From the NCBI RefSeq assembly GCF_002288925.2, contig NW_022098031.1:16436212-16500211 (forward strand): a DNA stretch of 64,000 bases. Reading direction: 5' to 3'. A program made the position numbers and the translations under genes. Of this stretch, positions 45,029 to 57,126 are shown in pieces. The number at the start of each line of letters is the position of its first letter. Position 1 is the stretch's first letter. The notes below the pieces were generated by a model, which was not told the origin of the DNA, searched no databases, and saw only the letters and a list, made by a program, of their open reading frames with translations. The DNA comes from Delphinapterus leucas. Taxonomy: Eukaryota > Chordata > Mammalia > Artiodactyla > Monodontidae.

Positions 45029-45592
45029 TGTTACCGAACTCAGGTTCGGCTGCTTGTCGCTCAAGGATCCAATACTGAGAGACAAGTGTTGTGTGAAAGG
45101 AAAGAACTTTATTGAGGAAGCCAGCAATCCTGAGGAGAAGGTGGACTCATGTCCCAAAGAACCAACTCCCAACTCCCCAGGTTTTGCTCAGAAATTATAT
45201 AAGGAAAAGAGGAAGGGACTATGTGCTGATAAGGGGATAAACTTCTATTTTCAGAGATGATTGTCTCAATCAGGCAGTTCCAAGTAGCCGTCAGGTATCA
45301 CCTGCAGTTGGAACATTATCTGAGCCATAAATCTTTGGTTAGCTATTCCTGGAGAATACGGAACAAGGGTAAAGCCTATAGAACAACTAATCTTCAATCT
45401 TGATATACATCAACAGCTTTCTCCATCAGCAGCAAGCTAAGCTAAGTTAATGGTGAACTAGCGTAGAAGTCAGGCATAGTGAGCATACGATCACAAGCCA
45501 CATCATAACTAAGAAATAGAGTTGGAATAATGCTGAGGAGCTGAGAGTCCCTAGGTACTGTCTCACTGCCTCACTTACAATCCCCACTGTCA
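45029..45592 (-). mobile_element. Endogenous retrovirus 3' LTR (class I-like)
   Basis: A 564-base LTR in reverse orientation. Read on the minus strand it begins TGACAGTGGGG after a purine-rich tract (45593-45607), has a TATA-like CTTATATAA at 45195-45203 and AATAAAG at 45107-45113, and ends GGTAACA at 45029. This is a full U3-R-U5 layout. Decayed env sequence abuts it on the U3 side, as expected for a 3' LTR. No second copy of this LTR is in the window. Confidence 0.78.
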
Positions 45593-45639
45593 GATTTTCC
45601 TTCCATTGCTGTGGAAAAGGGGCAAAGGTCCGTCTTTTG

Positions 45640-46250
45640 TAACTTCTTCAAGCTGAGCCTGGGTGACAAATGATTCTTAGAGTGGAAGGGTATGACATGG
45701 TATAAGAAATACTCTTTGGCTCCCTTATGTGCTGGTTGAGATTCCAAAAGAGGCATCTCATTACTAACTTTTTAGTAATTCTTTTGCAAAGAGTCATTAT
45801 GCCAATTACGACCTCCTTTACTAGAAGATAAAAACCCCACAATAATTAGTAAAAGAGTTAGTCCCAACTTAAGAATTCCTTCAAGCATTGACCTAATTCC
45901 AGAGGGAATCCAAGAAAATAGGTTAATAAACCAATCCCACGCCTCTGAAACAGGGGAGTATGGTGGTCTAAGGTCTGTTGGAGCCAGGTGGCCTGTTGTC
46001 TAATCTTTTTAATACCAGTCTCAACCTGTGAGGAGGTATTTACATAAGAGCAGCAAGTTGGGGCTTTGTGCAAAACAGCACAGACAATCGTCTTGAAGCT
46101 GATCATGCGGTGGTTTGGTCAGCGTCATCTTGATTGTTTTAAGTGCAGTTAATCTTCAACTCCAGGGTCAGTTTGTTTCCATTCTCTTGAGGCCAGTTCC
46201 TGGAACTGTGCAAGCCATAGATTCAGTACTGCTCAAGATGCAGCAGCTTA
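45640..46250 (-). pseudogene. Endogenous retroviral env (transmembrane subunit) remnant
   Basis: Old copy of a gammaretrovirus-like Env TM region, the membrane-anchored fusion subunit. Going down the minus strand: a decayed NHR-type stretch near 46105, a cysteine motif at about 46049-46084 spaced C-x8-CC (C-x6-CC is usual), a VETGIKKIRQQATWLQQ stretch, then after a frameshift a Trp-rich membrane-proximal segment (about 45915-45955) and a hydrophobic anchor (about 45840-45895). Further short frames lead to the LTR. Frameshifts and stops make it non-functional. Upstream env is lost or unreadable beyond the L1 at 46251. Confidence 0.72.
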
Positions 46251-46906
46251 GTTGAATCCATGTTGCTGTGAATGGCATTATTTCATTCTTTTTTATGGCT
46301 GAGCAGTATTCCATTGTATATATGTACCACATCTTCTTTATCCAGTCATCTGTTGATGGACATTTAGGTTGTTTCTGTGTCTTGGCTCTTGTGAACAGTG
46401 CTGCTATGAACATAGGGGTGCATGTAACTTTTTGAATTATAGTTTTGTCTGGGTATATTCCCAGGAGTGGGACTGCTGAATCATATGGCTGCAATTAGAG
46501 GTTATCATACTAAGTGGAGTAAGTCAGAAAGAGAAAGACAAATACCACATGATATCACTTATATGTGGAATCTAAAATATGGCGCAAATGACCCTATCTA
46601 CAAAACAGAAACAGACTCATAGACATAGAGAACAGACTTGTGGTTGCTGAGGGGGAAGGAGAGGGATGAACTGGGAGTTTAGGGTTAGTAGATGCAAACT
46701 ATTACACTTAGAATGGATAAACAACAAGGTCCTAATGTATAGCACAGGGAGCTATATTCAGTATCGTGTGATAAACCACAATGGAAAAGAATATAAAAAA
46801 AAGAATGTATATGTGTGTATAACTGAGTCACTTTTTTGTACAGCAGGGATTGGCACAACATTGTAAATCAACTATACTTCAATAAAAAAATTAAAAAGAG
46901 AAAAAT
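46251..46906 (+). mobile_element. L1 insertion with 5' inversion (twin priming)
   Basis: The right part, about 46494-46906, is a forward L1 3' end with tail; the left part, 46251-46493, is L1 in reverse. Reversed, the left part ends at GCAACATGGATTCAAC, which in L1 order immediately precedes GAGGTTATCATACTAAGTGG at the start of the right part. One 14-base TSD GATGCAGCAGCTTA flanks the whole unit (46237-46250 and 46907-46920), so it is a single event, inserted in or beside the retroviral remnant. The minus-strand frame 46168-46494 is the inverted ORF2 end. Confidence 0.93.
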
Positions 46907-46920
46907 GATGCAGCAGCTTA

Positions 46921-47394
46921 TGTCATGGCTGCAGTTTGGTCATCATGCAGTTAGCTTTTTCCCTCTGGTGGCAGTTATAGTATCTGCAAAGCAACTCAGG
47001 AATGTGCATCAGACACTGTTATCTAGATCCTTCAGGGAGGAACTAAAGATTTTGTGACTCTATTGTCCTAATCATTAACTGCTTAAACCTGCTCTTTTGT
47101 GACTCAGGGGAGGCCTGGGAGTCTACAGCTTTTCTACAAACAGGAGACAAGGGACATGGAGGGGCTTTTGTACCTGGGAGGGGCCCGCAGCATCCTGCTA
47201 GGTTTCACTTGTAGTTTGTCCTTCAAATGGTGGCAGCATGGTAATTGTGACCTTCATAACACATAATCAGCTTTGGTAAGTTTAATTCTGCTGCTGAAGG
47301 TTGAAATGAATGCCAGTGGCAACTGAATGTGGAAATATCTATACTTATCAGTGTAATAAGTTGACTAAATGGCATGTGGAAAATCAGATGGAGA
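46921..47394. other. Unassigned, possibly further retroviral sequence
   Basis: Directly continues the host of the twin-primed L1. It may be upstream retroviral sequence, but I see no env or pol motif to prove it. Confidence 0.35.
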
Positions 47395-47728
47395 GGCTTT
47401 TCTCTTTTTTTCCAGCTTTATTTAGATGTAATTGACATACAGCACTGCATAGGTTTAAGGTATACAGCATAATGATTTGATTTACATACTTCATGAAATG
47501 ATTTCCACAATAGTTTAGTGAACATCCATCATCTCATACAAATACAAAAAAAGAGAAAAAAAATTTTTCCCTTGTAATGGGAACTCTTAGAATTTACTCT
47601 CTTATCTTTCATATGTAACATACATCAGTGTTGATTATATTAATCATGTTGCACATTACATCCCTAGTATTTATCTTAAAACTGCAAGTTGTATCTTTTG
47701 ACCACCCTCATCCAATTCCCCCTTGAGA
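47395..47728 (-). mobile_element. L1M LINE 3' UTR fragment
   Basis: Reversed L1M: CAGCTTTATTTAGATGTAATTGACATAC, GGTATACAGCATAATGATTTG, AACATCCATCATCTCATACA, GTTGCACATTACATCCCTAG and TCTTTTGACCACCCTCATCC in L1M 3' UTR order. Confidence 0.8.
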
Positions 47729-48844
47729 GGCTCTTTTCTGTTGCAGACTTTTTTTTTTTTTTTTTATCTTTCTGGACTATATGGGTTAAATATTAACTGT
47801 TATAGTGATCCAGGAAAACCTGTTTTATGTATGAGAATAACTTTCCCTCTTTAATTATATTTAGAAGATAAAAATACTATTTTAAAAATAAGGTTCTGTG
47901 TTGAAATCACAATGTTCCCATACTTTAAATTGGGACACTTTTATAATTCTTTAGTTTTGACATCACCAGTAAATGCAGGTCCAGAAAACAATGCAATTTA
48001 AAATGCCATGAGATGTACCCTAGTGTTATATATTTAGAACACAGCTTTACAGACTAGAGTGTTGTTTTATGTAAAGTAGCAGCTTTCGCACTTCAAGTAT
48101 CTGGAAGAGTTTTATAAAACACAGTGTTAAGTGTGAACTGCTCCTTTTTTATTCAAAGTTGATGGGATTCCAGAAGTACCATTATATTGCCTTTACTTCA
48201 AAGTGCAGTTCACAGTAAAATACACCTTCCCTTTCTTTTTAAATAAGTTTCAGTGGGCTAAAGCTTAAAGTGTCTTGTAACTTGTATCCATTACCTTCAG
48301 GCTGAAGACACTGAGGTGAATTCAGATTTTTGCCTAGTCTGAGAATTAGATTTAAGTGTTCTGGAACTTTATTTTTGAAATGTTGCTTTGTTGGCAACAT
48401 AATGGGCAAGTGTTTATATTAAATCTAAGGCACTAGTGATGAAGAGGGCTGAAAACGCAAAGTATAAACTTTTCAATATCATGCCCACATTTGAGTTTGT
48501 CCACGTGCAGACATGCTTTCCATATTTGGGTTAGAGTTGTTAACCATCGAATCTGTTGCTGTATACACTTTGGCTTTTTGTTTTTTTGGTCTGCTTGATG
48601 TTGCTGGCTGAAAACATTGCTTGAGCATCCTGCCTGCCATGTACCAGACTGACCTGACAGCCATTACTAGTCACTAGAAGTTCATAGCTATGTCCTTTGT
48701 ATTGAGTTGTCCTCTATGTGTTTCTCCTGTCCAAACTATGTGACCCCAATTATCCTTTCTATGCAGCTATAGTCTCTTGTTTGTATAGTTTGAGGTCAAC
48801 TTGTAGTAAATAAAATGACATAGAACTAAGAAAAATGAACATGT
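47729..48844. other. Unique sequence
   Basis: Poly-T at about 47749-47765. A 10-base inverted repeat TGTGAACTGC / GCAGTTCACA (48132-48141 and 48205-48214) encloses a 63-base spacer. No gene or dispersed repeat recognised. Confidence 0.45.
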
Positions 48845-49065
48845 TATAATGGCTAACATTTATTCAACATTTTCTATGTATTAAGCTCTGTTTATAGTAG
48901 ATTATAAGTATTATCTCACATAAATCTCACATCAACTTGATAAAATAGGTTTTAATATTACTTCCATTTTATGGGGGAGCAAATTGAGACCCAGAGAGAG
49001 ATTAAGTAACTTGTCCAAAGTCACTCAGTTACTAAGCAATAGAGGCAGAATTCGCATTAGTAGAA
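48845..49065 (-). repeat. MIR SINE
   Basis: Reversed MIR: AATGGCTAACATTTATTCAAC, AGTATTATCTCACATAAATC, TTCCATTTTATGGGGGAGCA, GAGATTAAGTAACTTGTCCA and AAGTCACTCAGTTACTAAGC. Confidence 0.88.
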
Positions 49066-50215
49066 TTTAATTCTACTGTGTGGGGGAGCTTCTCAACTTG
49101 CAAAGGAGTGAAAAAGGATAGAGTTCCCCTCAACATTTTTCTAATAAATTGAATTATTGAAACTTATTTTGTTGGCATTGTGAATGCTTTGCTTTATTTT
49201 ATGTTAAAACTATTTTTTTAGTAAAAATAAATATTTCAGATAGGATCATAGTAAATAGGTTAAGTTACAAAAATTTTAGCCTATTAATTTTATTTCAAAG
49301 TAAATTATCCATTTATTAGAGTCATATAACAGTCTTACATACTCTGCATGTTAGTTTCTCTACACGGGGTCTTTTCATTTTCCATATGTGTAAAGATATT
49401 CTTTCATACTCACAACAAAAAAATAAGTAAGAATATTTTGAAACATATACCAGAAGATTAAATATATATATTCAGAGCAGCATCTTATACTGACCAAACA
49501 AGTAAAAATCAACTACTCAGAGAATATTAATCTGAGTCGTAGTGATATACTTGAAACTTGGAGGAAGGAATAATTATTGCTTAGGGAAAATGTACTGTTT
49601 GCTTTTTACATGTTTTCATGATTTTAATTTGGATGAAAATGAATTAAATTAACTTTGATTTTAGAAATCTTATGGGACCATCAGTAACTGATCCCAGGAG
49701 ATTAAATTTTGGATTTTTTTGCACTGATTTAGCTTTTGCTCAATTCAGAATTTTCTGTGTAATAAAAAGAAACACTAAGCTTTCAACCTTTTCTCCCCAT
49801 AATCTTTCACTTCTTAAATGAGCCAATGTTAGTTTACTTAATTTCTGAAGAAAGTCAGAATAAACGGTAAACTTTCTCAGTAAACTTTCAAATAATACCC
49901 AAATAACAAACTTTAAAGAAATTATCAGTTTAAAACCTGTACTGCCTATTTAGCAAACAATAAATATCAGTGCTTGGATACAATCTCCATTTGCAACTAA
50001 TATCTTCACAAAATCCGCAGGTTCTCTTAAATTCTACTTTTATGTTCTGGGTCGACCCTGAAGTTCTAGAGCAATTAGAATTTAGGCAGAGCAGCTTTCA
50101 TCATTTTAATGAGACTGGTGGAACCAACTGCCTATACTGAGTGCCTGCTAGGTACATGTTCATCTCCAGGTGTTAGGAGGACTGATAGAGGGTGCACAGG
50201 CAGAGGAGGACTGTT
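49066..50215. other. Unassigned AT-rich sequence
   Basis: No repeat or gene recognised up to the L1 target site. Confidence 0.45.
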
Positions 50216-50232
50216 TAAAATAAAACGTTATG

Positions 50233-53142
50233 ACAAATTCTTAGAAATGCACAACCTTCTGAGACTGAACCACGAAAAAATAGAAAATATGAACAGACCA
50301 ATCACAAGCACTGAAATTGAAACTGTGATTAAAAATCTTCTAACAAACAAAAGCCCAGGACCAGAAGGCTTCACAGGCAAATTCTATCAAACATTGAGAG
50401 AAGAGCTAATACCTATCCTTCTCAAACTCTTCCAAAATATAGCAGAGGGAGAAACACTCCCAAACTCATTCTACGAGGCTACCATCACCCTGATACCAAA
50501 GCCAGACAAAGATGTCACAAAGAAAGAAAATTAGAAACCAATATCGCTGATGAACATAGATGCAAAAATCCTCAACAAAATACTAGCACACAGAATCCAA
50601 CAACACATTAAAAGGATCATACACCACGATCAAGTGGGGTTTATCCCACGAATGCAAGAATTCTTCAATATACGCAAATCAAACAATGTGATACACCATA
50701 TTAACAAATTGAAGAAGAAAAACCATATGATCATTTCAATAGACACAGAGAAAGCTTTCGACAAAATTCAACACCCATTTATGAAAAAAACCTGCAGAAA
50801 GCAGTCATAGAGGGAACTTTCCTCAACATAATAAAGGCTATATATGACAAACCCACAGCCAACATCGTCCTCAATGGTGAAAAACTGAAGCCATTTCCAC
50901 TAAGATCAGGAACAAGACAAGGTTGCCCATTCTCACCACTATGATTCAACATAGCTTTGGAAGTTTTAGCCACAGCAGTCAGAGAAGAAAAAGAAATAAA
51001 AGGAATCCAAATCAGAAAAGTAGTAAAGCTGTCACTGTTTGCAGATGACGTAATACTATACATAGAGAATCCTAAAGATGCCACTAGAAAACTGCTAGAG
51101 CTAATCAATGAATTTGGTAAAGTAGCAGAATACAAATCAGTGCACAGAAATCTCTTGCATTCCTATACACTAATGATGAAAAATGTGAAAGTAAAATTGA
51201 GGAAACACTCCCATTTACCATTGCAACAAAAAGAATAAAATATCTAGGAATAAACCTACCTAAGGAGACAGAAGACCTGTATGCAGAAAATTATAAGACA
51301 CTGATGAAAGAAATTAAAGACGACACAAACAGATAGAGAGATATACCATGTTCTTGGATGGGAAGAATCAACATTGTGAAAATGACTATACTACCCAAAG
51401 CAATCTACAGATTCAGTGCAATCCCTATCAAACTACCACTGGCATTTTTCACAGAACTAGAACAAAAAATTTCACAATTTGTGTGGAAACACAAAAGATC
51501 CTGAATACCCAAAGCAATCTTGAGAAAGAAAAACGGAGCTGGAGGAATCAGGCTCCCTGACTTCACACTATACTACAAAGCTACAGTCATCAAGACACAT
51601 GGTACTGGCACAAAAACAAATATAGATCAATGGGACAGGATAGAAAGCCCAGAGATAAACCCATGCACATATGGTCACCTTATCTTTGATAAAGGAGGCA
51701 AGAATATACAGTGGAGAAAAGACAGCCTCTTCAATAAGTGGCGCTGGGAAAACTGGACAGCTACATGTAAAAGAATGAAATTAGAACACTCCCTAACACC
51801 ATACACACAAATAAACTCAAAATGGATTAAAGACCTAAATGTAAGGCTAGACACTATCAAACTCTTAGAGGAAAACATAGGCAGAACACTCTGACATAAA
51901 TCACAGCAAGATCCTTTTTGACCCACCTCCTAGAGAAATGGAAATAAAAACAAAAACAAATGGGACCTAATGAAACTTAAAAACTTTGCACAGCAAAGGA
52001 AACCATAAACAGATGAAAAGACAACCCTCAGAATGGGAGAAAATATTTGCAAATGAAGCAAGTGACCAAGGATTAATCTCCAAAATATACAAACAGCACA
52101 TGGAGCTCAATATCGAAAAAACAAACAACCCAATCCAAAAATGATCAGAAGACCTAAATACACTTTTCTCCAAAGAAGATATACAGATTGTCAACAAACA
52201 CATGAAAGAATGCTCAACATCGTTAATCATTAGAGAAATGCAAATCAAAACTACAATGTGATATCATCTCACGCTGGTCAGAATGGCCATCATCAAAAAA
52301 TCTACAAACAATAAATGCTGGAGAAAAAGGAGCCCTCTTGAACTCTTGGTGGGAATGTAAATTGATACAGCCACTATGGAGAACAGTATGGAGGTTCCTT
52401 AAAAAATTAAAGATAGAACTACCATATGACCCAGCAATCCCACTACTGGGCATATACCCTGAGAAAACCATAATTCAAAAAGTGTCATGTACCAGAATGT
52501 TCATTGCAGCTCTATTTACAATAGCCAGGACATGGAAGCAACCTAAGTGTCCACTGACAGATGAATGGATAAAGAAAATGTGGCACATATATACAATGGA
52601 ATATTAGCCATAAAAAAGCGAAATTGAGTTATTTGTAGTGAGGTGGATGGACCTAGAGTCTGTCATACAGAGTGAAGTAAGTCAGAAAGAGAAAAATACC
52701 GTATGCTAACACATATATATATGGAATCAAAGAAAAAATAAAAGGTCATGAAGAACCTAGGGGCAAGATGGGAATAAAGACGCAGAACTACTAGAGAATG
52801 GACTTGAGGATATGGGTAGGGAGAAGGGTAAGCTGGGACAAAGTGAGAGAGTGGCATGGACATATATACACTACCAAACGTAAAATAGATAGCTGGTGGG
52901 AAGCAGCCACATAGCTCAGGGAGATCAGCTCGGTGCTTTGTGACCACCTAGAGGGGTGGGATAGGGAGGGTGGGAGGGAGGTAGACACCAGAGGGAAGAG
53001 ATATGGGGACATATGTATATGTATAACTGATTCACTTTGTTATAAAGCAGAAACTGACACACCATTGTAAAGCAGTTATACTCCAATAAATATGTTAAAA
53101 AAATAAATTACACAATAGTTTAGTGCATAAAAAAATAAAAAG
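50233..53142 (+). mobile_element. 5'-truncated L1 LINE, longest in the window, possible short 3' transduction
   Basis: Begins upstream of the reverse-transcriptase domain (ACAAATTCTTAGAAATGCAC...) and ends with AATAAATATGTT and an A-run at about 53097. Target duplication AAATAAAA(C/T)GTTATG at about 50219-50232 and 53145-53158. Between the first A-run and the right duplication lie about 25 non-L1 bases (53104-53128) and a second A-rich tract, a possible transduced flank. Confidence 0.93.
50250..52610 (+). pseudogene. L1 ORF2 remnant (RT to C-terminus)
   Basis: Consecutive open pieces in changing frames: 50109-50534 (only its downstream part is L1), 50550-50810, 50957-51238, 51520-51894 and 52338-52607. 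They include [30 protein letters not shown], the catalytic FADD motif at about 51044 and the [11 protein letters not shown]-terminal block. Stops (for example within AGAAAATTAG near 50530) and frameshifts abolish function. The endonuclease domain is missing by truncation. Confidence 0.9.
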
Positions 53143-53304
53143 TAAATAAAATGTTATGTAAAGCTATCTAATCACCAGTTGTTTAGAGCACACATGTTAG
53201 TACAGTCTTCTCAGAACGAAGAGAAGGTAAAACAAGGAGGAGATAGTGGTAAGTATTAGAGGCACCTATGAAGATGTTTGAATCAGCTCAGTTTTTAAAA
53301 CTGA

Positions 53305-53532
53305 AATTGAGATTGGCATACTATGGCTTGTAGGCCACTTCCGCCCACTGCCTGTTTTTGTAAATAAAGTTTTATTGCCACTTGGCATGCTCCTTAGTTT
53401 ATGTATTTTCTATGGATGCTTTCATACTACAAAGGCAGAGTTAGTCCTTACAACAAAGACCATATGGACTATAAAGCCTAAAATATTTACGATCTGGTGC
53501 TTTTTAGAACATATTTGCTGACTCCTGGTGTA
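53305..53532 (-). mobile_element. Non-autonomous DNA transposon, hAT/MER-like
   Basis: Read on the minus strand: CACCAGGAGTCAGCAAATAT at one end, GTAAATATTTTAGGCTTTAT, GGCAATAAAACTTTATTTAC, ACAGGCAGTGGGCGGAAGTG, then AGCCATAGTATGCCAATCTC. The two ends (GTCAGCAAA.. and ..TTGGCATAC inverted) form weak terminal inverted repeats of a common mammalian MER element. Confidence 0.75.
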
Positions 53533-56500
53533 AATTTAATATGAAAATTATTTTCAAGTTCTCTTCAAGATATTGTTTGTATACATATAAATTGGTGTAA
53601 TATCATGCAGCTTGAGTATTGTGATCTTTTAAGAATACCACACTGAATAATTATTAAATTATTTAATATTATGAAGAGATATATCCAGGAGCTATCTTTG
53701 GAAAAATGCTGTTTTTTTTTTATAATTTCTGTAATTCAGCTGTTTTAGGAACAGTTTGTTGTGTATTCCTTTGGATGAGATAAACTTTTGTATAGAGATT
53801 TAATTCTTAGCAATTGGACATTTTGATCATGTCTTAATGAAATTGTTATATTTGTTATTCCAGTTAATATGGAATAAGCTATGTTTAGTTTCTATTTTGC
53901 TTATTGCATTTGATATTTTGTTAATGGGAGTTAGTATATATTAATTTTCTCATTTACAGAAGATTTTAGTTGATTATAAATTACAGGATATCAATTGAAT
54001 GTTGCTTTGACTTGGTAGCAATCTATGATGTTAATGTGTGATGTACGTAAGTTTCATGTTATATGACAACCATTAATATTATAAAATGCAGTTAGTGGTT
54101 GAAAGAGAAGTGTTCTATTTGTATTACTGGTTCTTTCTTTGAAGGGGGCAGAGAATTATTTTTGAAAGTATGCCAGCTTGCGTATATTTTGGTTTTATTT
54201 AATTCATTCAAATATTTTTTCTGACCATACAGGATATGGTTTTGAGGGCTAGAGTATACCTTACTGCTGAGTGGCATCCTACATGCAGCTAATACTATAG
54301 TATAACTTCACTGATGGCATGTCTGCTTCTCTCACTGTTTCTATATCTTTATGGTCAGGGGAGAGGTATGCACAGTGCCTGGTTCACTGTGGTCACTAAG
54401 TAAATGAATTGAATTGAATTAAACTATCCATGTAATGGGAAATTTTATATTTTTAAAATTCTCCCGGAATTCCAAAATATTCTTGCTGTTTCTACTCTTA
54501 AAATACATGAGGAAGCAGTTGTTTAGATGTCTGTTTGCCAGCTTGATCTTACAACCCTCCATAAGGAGAGACTTTGCTTGATTCATCTTTTTATTGTCAG
54601 CACCTGACACAGAGCAAGGAGCACATACTTGTAAAGCAAGGTTATGAGTAATATGATTGCCATTCCTTATCACAAAAAATGGGCATTTGTTTCTGGATCT
54701 GGATGAAGTATTTTTGCATGAAGCAGGCAAGAGGAGGGGGGAATAGGAGTAAATGTGTGTGCCTCACTGGGTTAAAGGTCTGAATAGTCAAGGATTGATG
54801 AATGGAAGAGTGGTAGTTAGACTCCTAGCTGTCAGGAAGCACGGAACTGAAATATTAGAGCAATACCAAAAGCTGATTTAGCAAAAAAGTCTTTTTCCCT
54901 CTGGTATAATTTAGCATCACTAAGGAGGCTGTTAAGGTGTGTTCCCTTGGAGAGAGTGAATTTTCAGACTTGAAAATGTTGGTGTTATGGAAATCCTGGA
55001 GAACTCTTCCAGACTGAGAAATAGTAAGGGATCCAAGTCTGCTTTTTTATAGACCTGATGCAAGGATGCTTAGAGTCATGGTAGGCTGGTAAAGGTTTAA
55101 CAACCTCTCTCTAGATAGAAGGGGACACAACTCTGATTTGCAGTGTTTTCCAGTTTCTGTGGTATAAATACTCCCACCATGACTGTTAAGCTATTGATTT
55201 GACCTCACTGAATATGGAGTTGAGCAGAAGTACACAGAACTCACTCTCGGGAGCCAGCGCTGGCACAGAACAGGTTTGAAATCACTTTAGCTCTTGGTTG
55301 TAGGGGTTTACTGCCAGGTTACTAGGAATTATGTGGAGATGTTTCATGTTATTAACTGATAGGTATGGATGTGACCATTTGTTTTACATACATGAGTGGA
55401 TGTGGAATTGTAATGAAATTTTTATTCTTTTTACCTTTGTGACATCTTGGCAAGAAAGGCAAGGGTAACTTTCAAAATTTGTGTCTCTGGAAAACTAGAG
55501 GGCATGATCTCAAGCGTCTTCGCTGCCCTTCAGAAGTGGTAATAGTGGAGGCATTTTGTAATTCTCTTTCCAAAAGAATGGGCTATGTCAAAGGTACAAG
55601 GAATCTGGGAATTTTTGCTCTACACCCAAACGAGCCAGCACTGTGCCATTGTTCTAGTCAAAATTGGTCTGGTTTTATACTTGTGAGTCTACACATTGTC
55701 TGAAGGTGATTCACGCTTAGCTAAATTATTCATTTTTGATATTCAGGTGGCAGCTTGGAAGTTTTCTGAAGCTACTCTCTTACAGGCAACCGCTAACAAT
55801 GCTCCCCTGTAGCACCATGTCAGTACTGTTTGTGTGTGAGGTACAGAGGGTTTGTCTTCATTCGAAATTTCTTGGTAAGATTCTGATTTAGTCTTTCTTT
55901 ATGTTGCTAATAGGTCACTCAGTAAACTTAATAGCATATTACATAATATATATAAATTGACCTCACCTGGCAACCTGGTTTTCCTGTCCTTCTATTTTTC
56001 CTATATATGTTGACTTTCTCCTAATGCTATTAAAACATTTAAGATGATTGAAAACACCCCTTCATAGCCAGTCTTCGTGGAAAAGGGGTTTATAGTCAGC
56101 TCTTTTTCAGTCTCCCACTTCTTCCTGAACTCAGTGTTGTTTAGCTTCTTTGCCCATTATTCAACTGAAAATGTTTTAGTTAAGGACACTCTGCTCTCCT
56201 CTTTGTTTGGTTGTTCCCCGTATGACCTCCTCCAAACTCATGCCTGGGTTCAGCTGCATCACTGAGTTGCATGACAGACGCTTCTTGCCTGGGTGAATGT
56301 GATTGTCTGCTAGTATCTCTCTGTGACTGTGTGTCTCCCCTCCAGTCCACAGTGCTGCCACAGAGTGTACCATCTATAATGAAAATCTGATCATATTAGG
56401 TGACATCGGGCTGCCCTGGTATAGCAATAATTTTGTGCCCCTTCTGCAAAATTCTCTTTATTTCTTTATTCAACATTTATTTGGAGGAGTGCTGATGGAG

Positions 56501-56731
56501 GGTATGATAGGTACAGGAGAGCTTCTGGAGGCTCACTCAGTGAAGGCCCACCTACCTCCCTAGAAGACACATCACCAGAGCTGCTTGGACATATACCCCA
56601 GGAGGAAGTACTCCACCTCATGAGACTGATTCTTTCATACAGCCTCTCCCTGAGAGAACTTTGTGTCAGTACAATTTTCTCCATCTGGTTACATATCTAG
56701 TGATAGTTTCTTGGTAACATGAGCAACTGCA
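53533..56731. other. Unassigned, mostly unique
   Basis: Three kilobases without a confident dispersed repeat. A possible L2 snippet lies at about 54585-54625, and a short GAATT repeat at 54405-54420. Frames such as 54419-54730 (minus, 103 codons) and 55479-55703 have no domain. Confidence 0.4.
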
Positions 56732-56744
56732 TGCTAGTCAGCTT

Positions 56745-57113
56745 TTTGTTTTTATTGGAGTATAGTTGCTTTACAATATTGTGTTAGCCTCTGCTGTACA
56801 GCAGAGTGAATCAGGTGTATGTGTACATATATCCCCTCTTTTTTGGATTTCCTTCTCATTTAGGTCACCGCAGAGCACTGAGTTCCCTGTGCTCTACAGT
56901 AGGTTCTCATTAGTTATCTCTTTTATACATAGTAGTGTATATATGTCAATCCCTATCTCCCAATTCATCCCACCCTCCCGTGCCCCCTGGGTAACCATAA
57001 ATTTGTTCTCTACGTCTTTGTCTCTATTTCTACTTTGTAAATAAGATCGTCTGTACCAGTTTTTTCAGATTTCACATGTATGGGTTAATATATGGTATTT
57101 GTTTTTCTCTTTC
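56745..57113 (-). mobile_element. 5'-truncated L1 3' end
   Basis: Reversed L1 3' end starting at TTTTATTGGAGTATAGTTGCTTTAC. A perfect 13-base TSD TGCTAGTCAGCTT flanks it (56732-56744 and 57114-57126). The subfamily wording (ACAGTAGGTTCTCATTAGTTATC) differs from the 39 kb and 53 kb copies, so it is a different L1 lineage. Confidence 0.94.
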
Positions 57114-57126
57114 TGCTAGTCAGCTT

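Noticed and set aside
45858..46106. 82-codon env frame as a domesticated (syncytin-like) gene
   Set aside because: Only a short TM piece is open. The membrane segment lies in another frame, and upstream env is absent or unreadable, with an L1 inserted beside it.
53104..53128. Tail variation instead of a transduction in the 53 kb L1
   Set aside because: Not fully rejected: the segment is short and AT-rich, so I kept transduction only as a candidate.
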